From: Glebionis coronaria
Lineage: Eukaryota; Streptophyta; Magnoliopsida; Asterales; Asteraceae
Length of the DNA: 64,000 nucleotides
Reading direction: 5' to 3'
Assembly: GCA_025667525.1 (NCBI GenBank)
Contig: CM046882.1
Location: 502,456,792 to 502,520,791, forward strand
Below, piece after piece: positions 1 to 9,875 of the stretch. The notes below the pieces were generated by a model. That model was not told where the DNA came from and did not search any database. It saw only the letters and a list, made by a program, of their open reading frames with translations. Position 1 is the stretch's first letter. Every line of letters starts with the position of its first letter. The translations under genes were made by a program, and so were the position numbers.

Positions 1-750
1 TTAGGTTTCAGTTTTTACTAGGGGTGTTTGGATCCTAGTATTAGCAGGGTAGAATTTTTTATTTAAGCTTTCATAGGGTGGTAGAAGGGTCGGTTAGTGT
101 TGAGTTTTGTTGTTGTTAGTTAGTAAGCCAGATTAGAAGGAGTTTGAAACAATTTGTGAGGTTTTAAAAGTGGAAAGGTAGTCAAAAATCTGTGTTGCCA
201 TATCTGCTTGTTTTTTTTCTCATAATTTGTTGCTTGATCTTGGATTCATGTTGAGTATTAGTGTTGCTTGAGGTTTGATTTTGCTTGTGTGCTTTCTTGT
301 GAGTATATGTGCTTGGTTTGAGCTCCTAGAAATCACTAGGTTACATGATATAAGCATATAAGTCCTCAGGTCCATCCATTTTACATCAGAGAGTTAATAA
401 GCCTATTTGTGCATTGAATTGGCTTATTTGTGTATTTGTTTTGTGTGATTTTGATTGCTAAGTGATTTAATCTTGTTGTCAAGTGACTTCTTGTGCTCAA
501 AGGAGCACAAGAGTGCCCCAACTGTCCACAAATAAGCATCCAAATAAGCTCAATAAGCCCAAGTCCTCTTGGCTTAAAAACAATTCCAAATCTGCTTGTG
601 TTTAAACACATACTGTCCACGTTTTGTTAATTAATTGGCTTAAATTCAGTATAAAAAAAGAAGTTTGGAGTCAGATTATAAGCTATACAAGTGTTTAAGT
701 TAAAGGTTAAAAGCAAAAAAAAAAAATACTAGTTGCTTTCGTTTCACAAG

Positions 751-858
751 CTGCGCCGCAAGACCCAACCTGTTGCGGCGCAACTGAAAGAGCTGCAAAT
801 CAAGGTACCCTCGCAACACTAGTTGCGGCGCAAGGTACAACCTGTTGCGGCGCAACAA
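751..858. repeat. Clustered GC-rich near-palindromic motif
   Basis: Three copies of ttgcggcgcaa and one inverted relative (ctgcgccgcaag) lie within about 110 bases of an otherwise AT-rich LTR. Two of the copies are preceded by acctg. The function is unknown. The repeats could be a local duplication inside the LTR. Confidence 0.6.
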
Positions 859-863
859 AAGTG

Positions 864-945
864 AAAAAAAAAGGGGTGCCAGGACTCGAACCCACACCCT
901 CTCGCTCAACAGCACTACGTGTTAACCAATTGCCCTTGGGACTTT
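864..945 (-). other. tRNA-like sequence with Pol III B box (pseudo-tRNA or SINE head)
   Basis: Read on the minus strand, 892-882 gives a perfect B-box, GGTTCGAGTCC. An A-box-like D-arm segment (GGGCAATTGGTTAACACG) lies upstream near 935-918. Nine T residues follow at 872-864, as in a Pol III terminator. The acceptor stem does not pair well, so this is not a functional tRNA gene. It is either a tRNA pseudogene or the head of a tRNA-derived SINE inside the LTR. Confidence 0.4.
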
Positions 946-2137
946 TACTGGTAATACTTTACCAGTTTGATTACTAAGGGACTAATTGGTTTGGGCTTAT
1001 TCTTCTAGCCGTAGCTTTTTCTTAGCTAATTTAGCTTATCCAATAAGCTTGACGACCCTAGCTTATTTTTCTTAGGTTGATATTAGGAAAGCTGATTTTT
1101 CTGTTTTAAATTTTTATTTTTCTCTTTATTCAATTATTTATTAGGATTATTTTTTGTTTTAATCTTAGAAAGCATATTAAAAATAGTAGACAGTAATTAA
1201 AAAACAAAAAAAAATAGTTTTTAAGTTTCATTTTATATTTTTTGAGGTTTACATTAAATTAACTTTTCAAAAACTTTAATTTTTGATTTTATTTGATTTT
1301 AGGTTTTTTATTAAACTTTAAAAATTAATATAAAATTAATTAAGAGGTTTTAGAAACTTTAATTTACATTTTCTTTCTAGTTAGAATATTTAGGATTTTT
1401 GAGAATTTTTTAGAATTTATTTAGGAACTTTTAATTTTTTTGATTATTTTATTATTATTTTATTCATTAAAATAAAAAGTTTTATTTTAATTTCTTTTTC
1501 ATTTTTCCTAGATTCTATAGCATTAATTAGGACTTTTCCCATTTGTAGAATAATTTTTAGGCCTTTCAATTAATTTTTAGATTTAATTTAAGATTTAATA
1601 GATTTTAATAGTTTTTAGGAGTTTAAAAATAGTTTAATTTGATTTTAAAATTTTTAAAAATAGTTTTTAGCTTAATTAGGATATTTTTGAGGTTTACAAA
1701 TTATAAAATCTTGTTTAGGGCTTTTTAATAATTAAAAGTGATTTTTAGGGCTTTAATTAGCATTAAAAAGTCATTATTTAATTAATTAAAAGGTTTTAGC
1801 AAGTTTGGATTTTTTGTAAACTCTTAGAATATTATTTGGGATTTTTAGGAATTTTTAGAAATTTTTAGGTTAAAATTTTAATTTTCGTCGTTTTTACGGT
1901 TTTACGTTTACGCCTTTTTCGTCATAGTTTAATTAGTTTTCGTAACCGTCAATTCTTTCCTTTCTTATTTCTTTTTCAATCAATATAATCTCAAACCAAA
2001 AATCAATTCAACACACAACGCACTTGCCTCCTTGGGAAACGAACTTGCTTGGTCATTGGTGCTCGGTTTTCCTAAACCGACACTTAACGCTTACCACTAT
2101 TTATACCTCCTTTTCCTAAAGGTCGTATTTCACTACA

Positions 2138-2880
2138 ACCAATCTCCTAGTAGTTGCAAAGTTCCACTCGTGCTACGCCTTGTATCTTGACAACCCGCGT
2201 GATCCGCATCTGCATATGCCATAAGTGCAATCGAAGAGTCCTTCGAATACCAAAGTCCCCGACTAATGGTTCCTTTAAGATATCGAAAGATCCGTTTTAC
2301 AGTAGCTAAGTGTAACTCAGTAGGCCTAGTTTGATACCGAGCACACATACATATAGCAAATTAAAGATCAGGTCGACTAGATGTGATATACAGAAGAGTA
2401 CCGATCATTCCTCGATAAGGTGTCGGATCAACGGCAACTCCATGTGGATCTACATCAAGCTTTGTTCATTCCACCATTGGAGTATCCACGGGGTCGCAAG
2501 ATTCCATCTTATATTTCTTAAGCGATTCAAGGGCATACTTGGATTGATTGATAAAGATGCCTCTGGGACTCTGAGATATCTAAAGACCTAAGAAGAATGA
2601 TACCTTGCCCATCATTGACATCTTAAACTTGGAAGAAATGAGTGTCCCAAACTCGTCGGATAAGGTTTGGGTCGAGGCTGCAAATATAATATCATCAACA
2701 TATATTTGTACCATAATCATATCTTTACCTCGTTTCTAAATGAACAGCGTGGGATCCACCTTGCCTTTAGCGAAGCCTTGCGTAATGAGGAATTGTGACA
2801 AAAGATCATACCATGCGCGAGGAGCTTGCTTCAACCCATAGAGAGTCTTCTTAAGCTTGTACACATGATTAGGATAATTA
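2138..2880 (-). pseudogene. Copia reverse transcriptase / RNase H fragment (3' half of pol)
   Basis: Minus-strand translation gives the fingers-to-palm part of a Copia RT ([15 protein letters not shown], then the IYVDDIIFA catalytic box near 2690-2700). The conserved MSMMGK..FFLGL and [20 protein letters not shown] segments and the start of RNase H ([17 protein letters not shown]) follow. In-frame stops follow DPTLFI and FFLGL. The frame ends abruptly at 2138 where the Athila LTR starts. The upstream part of the same gene continues at 10245, beyond the nested insertion. Confidence 0.93.
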
Positions 2881-3247
2881 TGTTAGCCTCAAAATATTGA
2901 GTCAAACAAGAATGTTCGGTCATAGGTTTCTATTGTAATATTATTAGAACGTTGTAATAAGTAGTTAATTAGTCGTGGTTTACGGGCTTGGATTTAATCT
3001 AATTAAAGTCCAAACGTAAAGCCCGGTCCAATATATAGTCCATTAAAGCCCACATGTGGGTGGACTATATATACTACCCTCCTAGCATGTTAGGAGGGTG
3101 GATGGTCATTTTTCTTATTTCTTAATCTAATATTCTACAAGTTAATCCTCTCCTTCTCTCTACTTTCTCTCACTACTTTCTCTCTCTAGGAATCCATCTC
3201 TTTTCATCTATTTTCTATCTCTAATCATCTAAATATATGGGACAACA
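2881..3247 (+). repeat. 5' LTR of the non-autonomous element
   Basis: The LTR starts TGTTAGCC and ends GGGACAACA. It differs from the 3' LTR by about five scattered substitutions plus a replaced patch near 3210-3225. A TATA box and hairpin sit at 3066-3099. Confidence 0.92.
3066..3099 (+). promoter_or_regulatory. LTR TATA box with adjoining perfect hairpin
   Basis: TATATATA at 3066-3073 is followed two bases later by ACCCTCCTA (3076-3084), a six-base loop and TAGGAGGGT (3091-3099). This gives a perfect 9-bp stem. The same arrangement is in the 3' LTR (stem 10071-10094). A plant TSS usually lies about 30 bases past the TATA box, so the hairpin probably ends near the transcript start. Confidence 0.75.
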
Positions 3248-3249
3248 TT

Positions 3250-3263
3250 TGGTATCAATCGCC
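3250..3263 (+). other. Degenerate tRNA-iMet primer-binding site
   Basis: TGGTATCA matches the start of the plant initiator-Met PBS (TGGTATCAGAGC). The following bases, atcgcc, deviate. The site lies two bases past the LTR end, as expected. Confidence 0.7.
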
Positions 3264-3544
3264 ATGGGGTAGATACGTGATTGGTTTTGATATTTCCATA
3301 GTGTTCGTGTGATTTTATTCTCTTCCTTTCTCGAATCTTCAAAATTTTTGTGTTTTTTGTGGTGTTTGTGAGTAGACAAATCATCTACATCTACGTTGTA
3401 GTGATTTGGGTTACTTTGTTTGGTCAAAAACGCAAAATTTTGTGGTGTTTGGCTTGATTTTTGGTGTGAAATCACGTTTTTGATAAGTGTTCTTCGTGTT
3501 CCTATTTTCTAGCAAATCTGGTACAAATTTCGCATCTTTCTCTC

Positions 3545-3925
3545 TGATCGCGAAATTGTAGATTTACAAAAGTTGCGAAATTGAACTTTGAATGTAATTG
3601 TGGAATCAAACATCACTGGTCATTGCGAAATTATGCAATAAATGCAGAATTTGGACACATTGCGGAATTATTGAAAGTATTGCGAAATCATTCCTTAAAG
3701 TATTGCGGAATTATTCTTTAACAGTATTGTGAATTGTGCTGAATTGCGGATTTGTGCTCATCCAGAATTGCGGAATTGTACCTTGACATAATTACGAAAT
3801 CATGCTTTGAGGAAACTGCGATATCTTGTATTTTTGAAGGATTGCGAAATCATACTTTGAGGGAATTGCGAAATCTTGTACTTCTTTATAGGATTGCGGA
3901 ATTAACCCAATATTGCGGAATTCAA
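3545..3925 (+). repeat. Leader minisatellite: degenerate attgcggaatt repeats
   Basis: More than a dozen degenerate copies of (a)ttgcg(g/a)aatt, spaced irregularly by about 20-35 bases, lie between the PBS and the ORF. They occupy the same position as unrelated repeats in the other Copia-like leaders of this window. Short ORFs crossing them appear to be chance. Confidence 0.8.
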
Positions 3926-4075
3926 CCAATTTTTTGATCGAAGCGTTTTTAGACTTAGCCACTATCTAGACTAGGTTCGGAACATCGTTTCCAAAAAAAA
4001 AAAACGTCAAATCAACACTTCAAAGACTACACTACAATAGAAGCAAAATCATTTAGAGATTTGATATTTGGAAAC

Positions 4076-6955
4076 ATGGAATCAATTGAAAGGCTTTTGG
4101 ATGAACGCCTACTTCATGCAAAAGACATGATCAAGAAGATGAATGACAAAAGGCTGAAAATGCAAGAGTGCATGGTGGCAAAGATTCATGTAGTGGATAC
4201 GAGTCCAGTCTCAACTATAAGTAACAAGACAATATCGAGTAATGCAACTGACAGCTGCAGAACAGGGAAAACAACGCATGGTGAGCAGAATGAATATAAC
4301 AGCTCAGGGAAAGACAACAACAGCTCTGACAAACAACACATCGACTCTGAGAATGTCATCAGCAATACACCTTCCTATGATAATGGTCCTGTTTACGATT
4401 CTGAGCCATTGGAAGAGGTACACAATGCTGAATTTAATGTGTTTGCCAATGCCAATACGCATGAGCATACTGATCAAACAACAAATCTTATTGACACATG
4501 TATGACGGAAAAGGTTGATAGCAATGCCACACCCAATTCATCAGACATGTGCAATAATGAGTTTGAGGATGATCAACATGCAAATGAGTATGATGATGAG
4601 GAGCGTGTCGCGCTTGCTAATTTAATTGCTAGTTTACAAAAAGATGTCAATGAAACTAGAAAGAGTCAAAAGCAATTAAAGAAGGCAAACACAGCGCTCA
4701 CTCAAAACTTTGAAGAATGCAAAGCCGCTCTAATTAAATCTAATGAGACCCTTGAAAGTAATAGGGCTGAGCTTCTTCAAAAGACCAAAGAGCTTGAGGG
4801 GTACAAGGGCAGTACGTTACAAAGTCAAAAGGACGATTTTGAAAACAAATATAATACAACTCTTGAGTTATTAGCCAAAGAGAAGCGGCAATATAATGTT
4901 TTCTTAATGGATGAATGTCAAAAAACGTACCTTGCCAATACCAAAGTTAATGAACTTGAACAAAAGCTCTCTATGACTACTACTGATTCTGCTAAAATTC
5001 TTGAGGATAAGAAACACGAGATAGATGCGTTAAAACAAGACTTCAAAAGTAGATATGATAAAGAAACTGAAAAAGTAACGAAACTAGAAAAACAAGTCGA
5101 ATTTTTGAAGAAAGTTGTTTATAAAACGTATGATTCTATTCAGTCCGTAAGAATGCTAGCACCTCCGTCGATGTTTAAGGGTCAAGCTAGCTTTGCAAGT
5201 CCTGAGTACCTTGCCAAAGCTCAAGCTGCGAACCCGCATCTTTATCTTGATGAGACTGAAAGAACTGATCTTGATTGCATGCCTGTTAGTGCCGATAGTG
5301 AAGAGACTGCCCTTTGGGATGATGATAGTCAACCACTTGTCAATAAGGAGTTTGTGAAACCATATAATTATGCTTATGAGAATAGTCTTTATGGTCTTTT
5401 CAACAAACAAACTCAGAAAACTCGTGAGGAAGTGTTTCTAGAATGCAAACAAAAGAGAATTCAATGGAAGAAAGCATTTGCCCCTAAGAAATCTAATGTT
5501 TACAAATACATCAACTACCTCCCTCTAGATGAATCTAAAATCAAGAGTAGAAAAACATTAGGTATTCTTAAACACCACATAGATAATGTTAAATCTATTG
5601 TCGAAAGAGATTGGGCAAAACGTGAAAATGCTGAGTGGACACGTCCGATTCCTCAAGATATTACCTTACTTGTGAAAGAACTCTTAATTCCAAACACGAC
5701 ATTGATTAAAGAAACTGTCCTTCAACTTGAGGAGTTCATTCGGACTGAAATGTTTGATGACTTAAAATATGTTGAATCTCTTGAGAAACACATTGATGAT
5801 CTTCAAATTGAGAAGTCTGATTTCTCAGATGAATATGATTTACTCTTGCAAGAATGTGTTTCTAAAGATGTTATGTGTGCTTATTTTACATCTTGTGCTG
5901 ATATTGATGAATATTCTGAAGTTGCATGCCAATATCTTGATAAGAGCAAAGAATGTGAACGTCTTGAAATTGAGCTTTCGAAACGTAAAGAAAATGTTGA
6001 CAAAAAGGCTTTTGAGTTACTTCAACACAAAACTGATTTCCTTCAAAAACATTGTCATTCTCTTGAACTTGCTTTGCAAAAAGACATTGGTAGTTTTCCA
6101 CATGATAATAAATTTCAAGAAAAACTTTCCCAAACATTTCGAGAAATGAATGAACAGAGTTTGGAAATTAAAGGGTTGAAAGCTCAGTTACAAGACAGGG
6201 ACAGAGCGATAGCAGAGTTGCAGAAACTCGTTGCTAAAATGGGTGGGAAAATCATGGAACCTAAAGTTGTGAAACCTGTTGTTCGACAACCTAATGCCTA
6301 CAAGGATCCAAAGCCGTCTATCTTAGGAAAACCGACTCTGTTCTCCAATTCTTCTCATATGAAATCTAGGTTACCCCCTAAGACTGATATGCAACCAAGT
6401 GTTCCAAAACCATCCATATCACCCTATGTTCCTCCATTTAGAAAGCATACTGTTGCTAAACCCAACCATGTGAATGCACCTAGCACTTCTAGGACTCCTC
6501 CAAAACGTGTGACATTCACGTCCACAAAGGAATCTGTAGGTTCAAATGACCTCGTTCATACCCACAACCTAGAGGATGCGAAACAAAAAGGGAAGATTCA
6601 GAAAGACAAACCAGTGTATAAAAAACCTAGTTCACCAAATCCCGCTAGAGTTCTACACACTCCTAATGGTAGTCAACCAAAACCTAGGATCCCTCTTCAG
6701 CAATCTAGGAATTGGAAACCATCCATGAATAGTCGTGTTTCAAACACTACGCCTGAACGATTTGGAAAACAAAGGAATACAAGTACTTTCGTGAATCCCA
6801 AATTCCCTATATGTCCCACTTGCAAAAAGGGCATTCACAATGGAAATCATGACCATTGCATTTTGCAATACCTCTATGAGGTCAAATCTCGTTCCTTTGA
6901 AGGAGATCGAATACAGAATCCCATAAGACAACAAGGAGATACAAACCCGTCGTAA
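4076..6955 (+). CDS. Gag-spacer-like coiled-coil protein of a non-autonomous Copia element
   Basis: The ORF encodes 959 residues from the first ATG (4076), since upstream in-frame codons lack an ATG. Residues ~1-30 are charged and helical. Residues ~40-170 are Ser/Asn/Asp-rich and low in complexity. Residues ~175-350 form a long coiled coil (ANLIASLQKDVNETRKSQKQ and on). A globular stretch follows (VRMLAPPSMFKG..., LYGLFNKQTQKTREEVFLEC), then a second coiled coil (~600-730). The tail is basic, rich in Pro and Lys, with a Cys/His cluster CPTCKKGIHNGNHDHC near 913-930. The arrangement resembles the long spacer between capsid and protease in the Copia Gag at 13636-16356, but capsid and enzymes are absent. 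A Gag-like assembly role is inference. The frame is unusually intact for this window. Confidence 0.8.
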   Translation: MESIERLLDERLLHAKDMIKKMNDKRLKMQECMVAKIHVVDTSPVSTISNKTISSNATDSCRTGKTTHGEQNEYNSSGKDNNSSDKQHIDSENVISNTPSYDNGPVYDSEPLEEVHNAEFNVFANANTHEHTDQTTNLIDTCMTEKVDSNATPNSSDMCNNEFEDDQHANEYDDEERVALANLIASLQKDVNETRKSQKQLKKANTALTQNFEECKAALIKSNETLESNRAELLQKTKELEGYKGSTLQSQKDDFENKYNTTLELLAKEKRQYNVFLMDECQKTYLANTKVNELEQKLSMTTTDSAKILEDKKHEIDALKQDFKSRYDKETEKVTKLEKQVEFLKKVVYKTYDSIQSVRMLAPPSMFKGQASFASPEYLAKAQAANPHLYLDETERTDLDCMPVSADSEETALWDDDSQPLVNKEFVKPYNYAYENSLYGLFNKQTQKTREEVFLECKQKRIQWKKAFAPKKSNVYKYINYLPLDESKIKSRKTLGILKHHIDNVKSIVERDWAKRENAEWTRPIPQDITLLVKELLIPNTTLIKETVLQLEEFIRTEMFDDLKYVESLEKHIDDLQIEKSDFSDEYDLLLQECVSKDVMCAYFTSCADIDEYSEVACQYLDKSKECERLEIELSKRKENVDKKAFELLQHKTDFLQKHCHSLELALQKDIGSFPHDNKFQEKLSQTFREMNEQSLEIKGLKAQLQDRDRAIAELQKLVAKMGGKIMEPKVVKPVVRQPNAYKDPKPSILGKPTLFSNSSHMKSRLPPKTDMQPSVPKPSISPYVPPFRKHTVAKPNHVNAPSTSRTPPKRVTFTSTKESVGSNDLVHTHNLEDAKQKGKIQKDKPVYKKPSSPNPARVLHTPNGSQPKPRIPLQQSRNWKPSMNSRVSNTTPERFGKQRNTSTFVNPKFPICPTCKKGIHNGNHDHCILQYLYEVKSRSFEGDRIQNPIRQQGDTNPS

Positions 6956-7350
6956 AGAAAAGCAACCACACCAAATCTGAAACTTGGATTCAAAAAGGAC
7001 ATAGTTTCTCTCCAAAGAAGCCTTCCGCTGTGCAAGAGAAAACTACTCCTAAATCTAGTCTTCAGTGGAAACCAACGGGTCGGATCTTCACAGAAGTTGG
7101 TCTTAAGTGGATTCCAATAGAGAAGAATGATGACACCTGCACCAGCACTAATGCTACTGTTCTACACGCTGAAAAGGAATTTGTTACTCCTAATTCTAGT
7201 ATTTGTGCAAACTCTTCTTCTGTGATTGCAGGTACAACATCGGATTCTGAACCCACTTCTCCTTCTTCAAAGGGTTCCAATTCTGTACATTCAATATCAC
7301 CTTCTTCTGCTGTACAAAAGTATATTTTGGATTATTTTCGAAAAACTTGA
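6956..7350 (+). pseudogene. Frameshifted C-terminal continuation of the Gag-spacer-like ORF
   Basis: A second frame continues the protein after a shift near 6930. It reads through KSNHTKSETWIQKGHSFSPK into SSLQWKPTGRIFTEVGLKWIPIEK. This WKPTGR..F..VG.(K/W)W motif is also found in the gag-pol linkers of both Copia copies (18324-18410 and about 12950-13000). The sequence ends at a stop at 7350 without reaching a protease. A single indel probably separates it from the upstream CDS. Confidence 0.6.
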
Positions 7351-9865
7351 GAAAACACAAACATATAATAAAATGTAAATATCCATAGAAAAACAAAATA
7401 ATCCAAAAATATTCTCCTTGACATGTCTTTTAGTATCGATAATATGGACGTGCCTAGAAATGTCGCTCAATAACGACATGGGTGTGTACATAAAGCTCGA
7501 ACGAAAGTTGTAAATATTTTTCAAAACATGTCATTTCTTCTTTTAATAAAGGAAATTGTCTATTTTGGACAATATTTCCAAACAACGGGTAGAGCAATCT
7601 ATCACGGGTTGAGCTTGTCACAAAACATTCAACGTTTTGAGCTCAACACAATGGCTTGTAATCACTTTCAGATTGCAACCCGGATCGATATTCACGGGGG
7701 AGTGTACGATTTAGTACCCTTACCCTCAGCAAAAGAAGAGAAATCTTCTTACACTTGAGTGGATTCGTCAAGACATTCAAAGTCTATGAACTCAAGTTTA
7801 TGCTTTAGAAAAACCTTTCGACAAAAAGAATTGATTTTTCAAAAAGCGTTGAACACAATTTTTTCAAGAATTTTTCAATGATATTCAAAATCTTTCAAAA
7901 ATTGTGTGTTCAACAACTCCCATCCTCAAAAAGCGAAATGTGGATCATATCCTCACAATGACAATTCAATTGGATCAATTTTTGAGGGGGAGCATTTTAA
8001 CTTCATGCAAAAGATTAACACATCTTTCTCCTAGAGATTTCAAGACTATTTTTCAAAATATATTTTAATCAAATTTGGTATCTCTAATATCAATTTTTTA
8101 TATATATTAGAGATAGGGGGAGAAAATGTGATTAAAATGTGATCTAATATAAGACTCAAGCACTTTAACTCTTACCTACATGTGCGAAACATTTTCGATT
8201 ATCGATGCACATGTGAAGGGGGAGCTTTTCTAAAACGACAAAACTAGCAAGGTGTTAAATGTTTTTCAAACACTTTGTTAGAATTTAAAGTGGTTTTCAT
8301 GGTTACGATCAAATACCCACAACATCTTTAATTCACGACGTTATTGGTGTCAAAAGGGTGGTTAGGTTTAAGTCCTATGATCCAACCAGAACCGGAGGGA
8401 TCTTCCCAGGGACAATCCAATAGATTATTAGAAGTCCTTAGGAAAGATGGAGTAGAATGTGAACGTAGCTGAATGCCGACTAAGTACTGATGCTATCACT
8501 GGAACAATCACAACAAGGTGCTAGTAATGATGTCTTGGTAAGCATTGAAGGGGTTGAAGAATGAAAAAGAAATGTAAGGATAAAGGGTGTAAAGAAAGAA
8601 GCGCTCCATACAACTTAGGCAGAAACCGGGTCAACTCATCATGAAGACAAACTCATCATGGACCCAGTGATGTGAAGCACAACCCTTTCCTAGCTACTCA
8701 GGCTTCTCTCAAAAGAAGTTTGTTTTATTGTCACGGAGATCAACACGACTTCTATTGACTTTCTCACTCCGACATAGTTGATATTGAATAGGTGGCACCT
8801 GCTCCAGCCTCCGACCACTAAAAGTGCACAAATAGAGTCTAGAGCCAAGAGATCAATCAAATCTCGTTAGTACACACGGATGAAGATCAAGAGAGTCCTA
8901 CGTTATATCCTTGTGATATTGCTAGAACACTCAGAGTGATACTACTTAGTATTCACAATGATGAGTGGAAATCCTTCCAGTGTTAACATCAAACATCACT
9001 GCGGTAGGTCATATGCAAGATTCTTTATGAATTGAACATATGTAAAACTGAAAAGCAACAGTGGTTTGATTCTGAATTGATTCAAACTCATTTCAGGTTT
9101 CTACGCAATATCTTTATGGTCTTGCCAGAACATTCAGAGTGATATTCATTAATATATTCACAGTGACGAATGGAAATCCTTCTAGCGTCAACCTCAAACA
9201 GCGCTACGGTAGGTGACTTGTGAGATTCTTATGAATCAAACTTGTGTCAACTGGAAAGCAACAATGGTAAGATTCTTTACGAATCAAACTTGTTCCAGGA
9301 ATTTGAATTGACGACTTTAATCAAGCGGATATCTATCCAATTGATTCACTCTTTATGTTCGCAGTCTTGCTTTGAGACGGTCGAGTAAAGAGAACGGCTA
9401 GTACAACCGCGAAACCTTGTCAAGGAGATTCTTAATTGAATCTACCTGATCACAGGTACGATATTTAATATCATATAACGGTCTTCACCGACCGGAGGTA
9501 AAACGCTACCGATTTAGGATGAATGTCAAAGCTATTCAGTCCGTGTTATGTATTGTCTCGAGAAGGTGGCGTCACGGTGTACTCAGCTAAGTCAAAGATT
9601 CAAAATCACATGTTCATGCCCAAAGACTTATTCAACATTCAATAGTGTGAGCATGTGGATAAAGACACAAGATTGCAAGATGGCAAAGACGAGTCAAGAA
9701 TGATTTGAAGATCTCAAGCTTAAAGACAAAGTCGAAAGACAACGACAAAGGCTCAAAGATCATAGCATGAAGGAACAAAACTACTGTTACACGTTCAAGA
9801 CTCATTTATGACGAAATTCATAAATCTCCATTGGAATCCAAATATCAAAAAGGATGACCTCACAT
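7351..9865 (+). other. 3' non-coding region of the non-autonomous element
   Basis: There is no credible coding sequence. It contains several GGGGGAG purine tracts (near 7986, 8115 and 8220) resembling the true PPT. Blocks at 7415-7680 and 8330-8660 match plus-strand Copia non-coding DNA (38725-38880, 43145-43460). A tandem ~200-bp pair lies at 8897-9300. The conserved end block 'cttcaccgaccggaggtaaa' is near 9480-9510. Confidence 0.75.
8897..9300 (+). repeat. Tandem pair of ~200-bp degenerate units
   Basis: Each unit begins ctacg, then passes through 'gaacactcagagtgat' or 'gaacattcagagtgat' and 'tggaaatccttc'. A 'caac.tcaaaca.c' segment and ggtaggt follow, and the unit ends in ...tt(c)cagg. 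The units are about 8897-9097 and 9101-9300. The same duplicated module is in the plus-strand Copia at 43793-44188, so duplication predates their divergence. Confidence 0.7.
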
Positions 9866-9875
9866 TGGGGGAGAT
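9866..9875 (+). other. Polypurine tract
   Basis: TGGGGGAGAT directly abuts the 3' LTR start TGTTAGCC at 9876, as expected for the plus-strand primer. Confidence 0.85.

Larger units (their letters stand above)
1..2137 (+). mobile_element. 3' part of an Athila-type Gypsy LTR, probably a solo LTR
   Basis: The last ~160 bases (about 1980-2137) closely match the end of the Athila LTR near 50690-50850, including the shared block around 'cttgcctccttgggaaacga' and the 'cggttttcctaaaccgacac' block. The LTR ends in ...cactaca at 2137 and is followed directly by Copia RNase H sequence, not by a primer-binding site, so this is a solo LTR or a 3' LTR. The left end lies outside the window. The body, especially 1080-1900, is very AT-rich with runs of tttttag. 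No coding sequence is seen. Confidence 0.75.

Noticed and set aside
3752..3937. Short ORF in the leader of the 2881-10244 element as an upstream ORF
   Set aside because: It is built from the attgcgaaat repeats and has no distinct composition or conserved counterpart.
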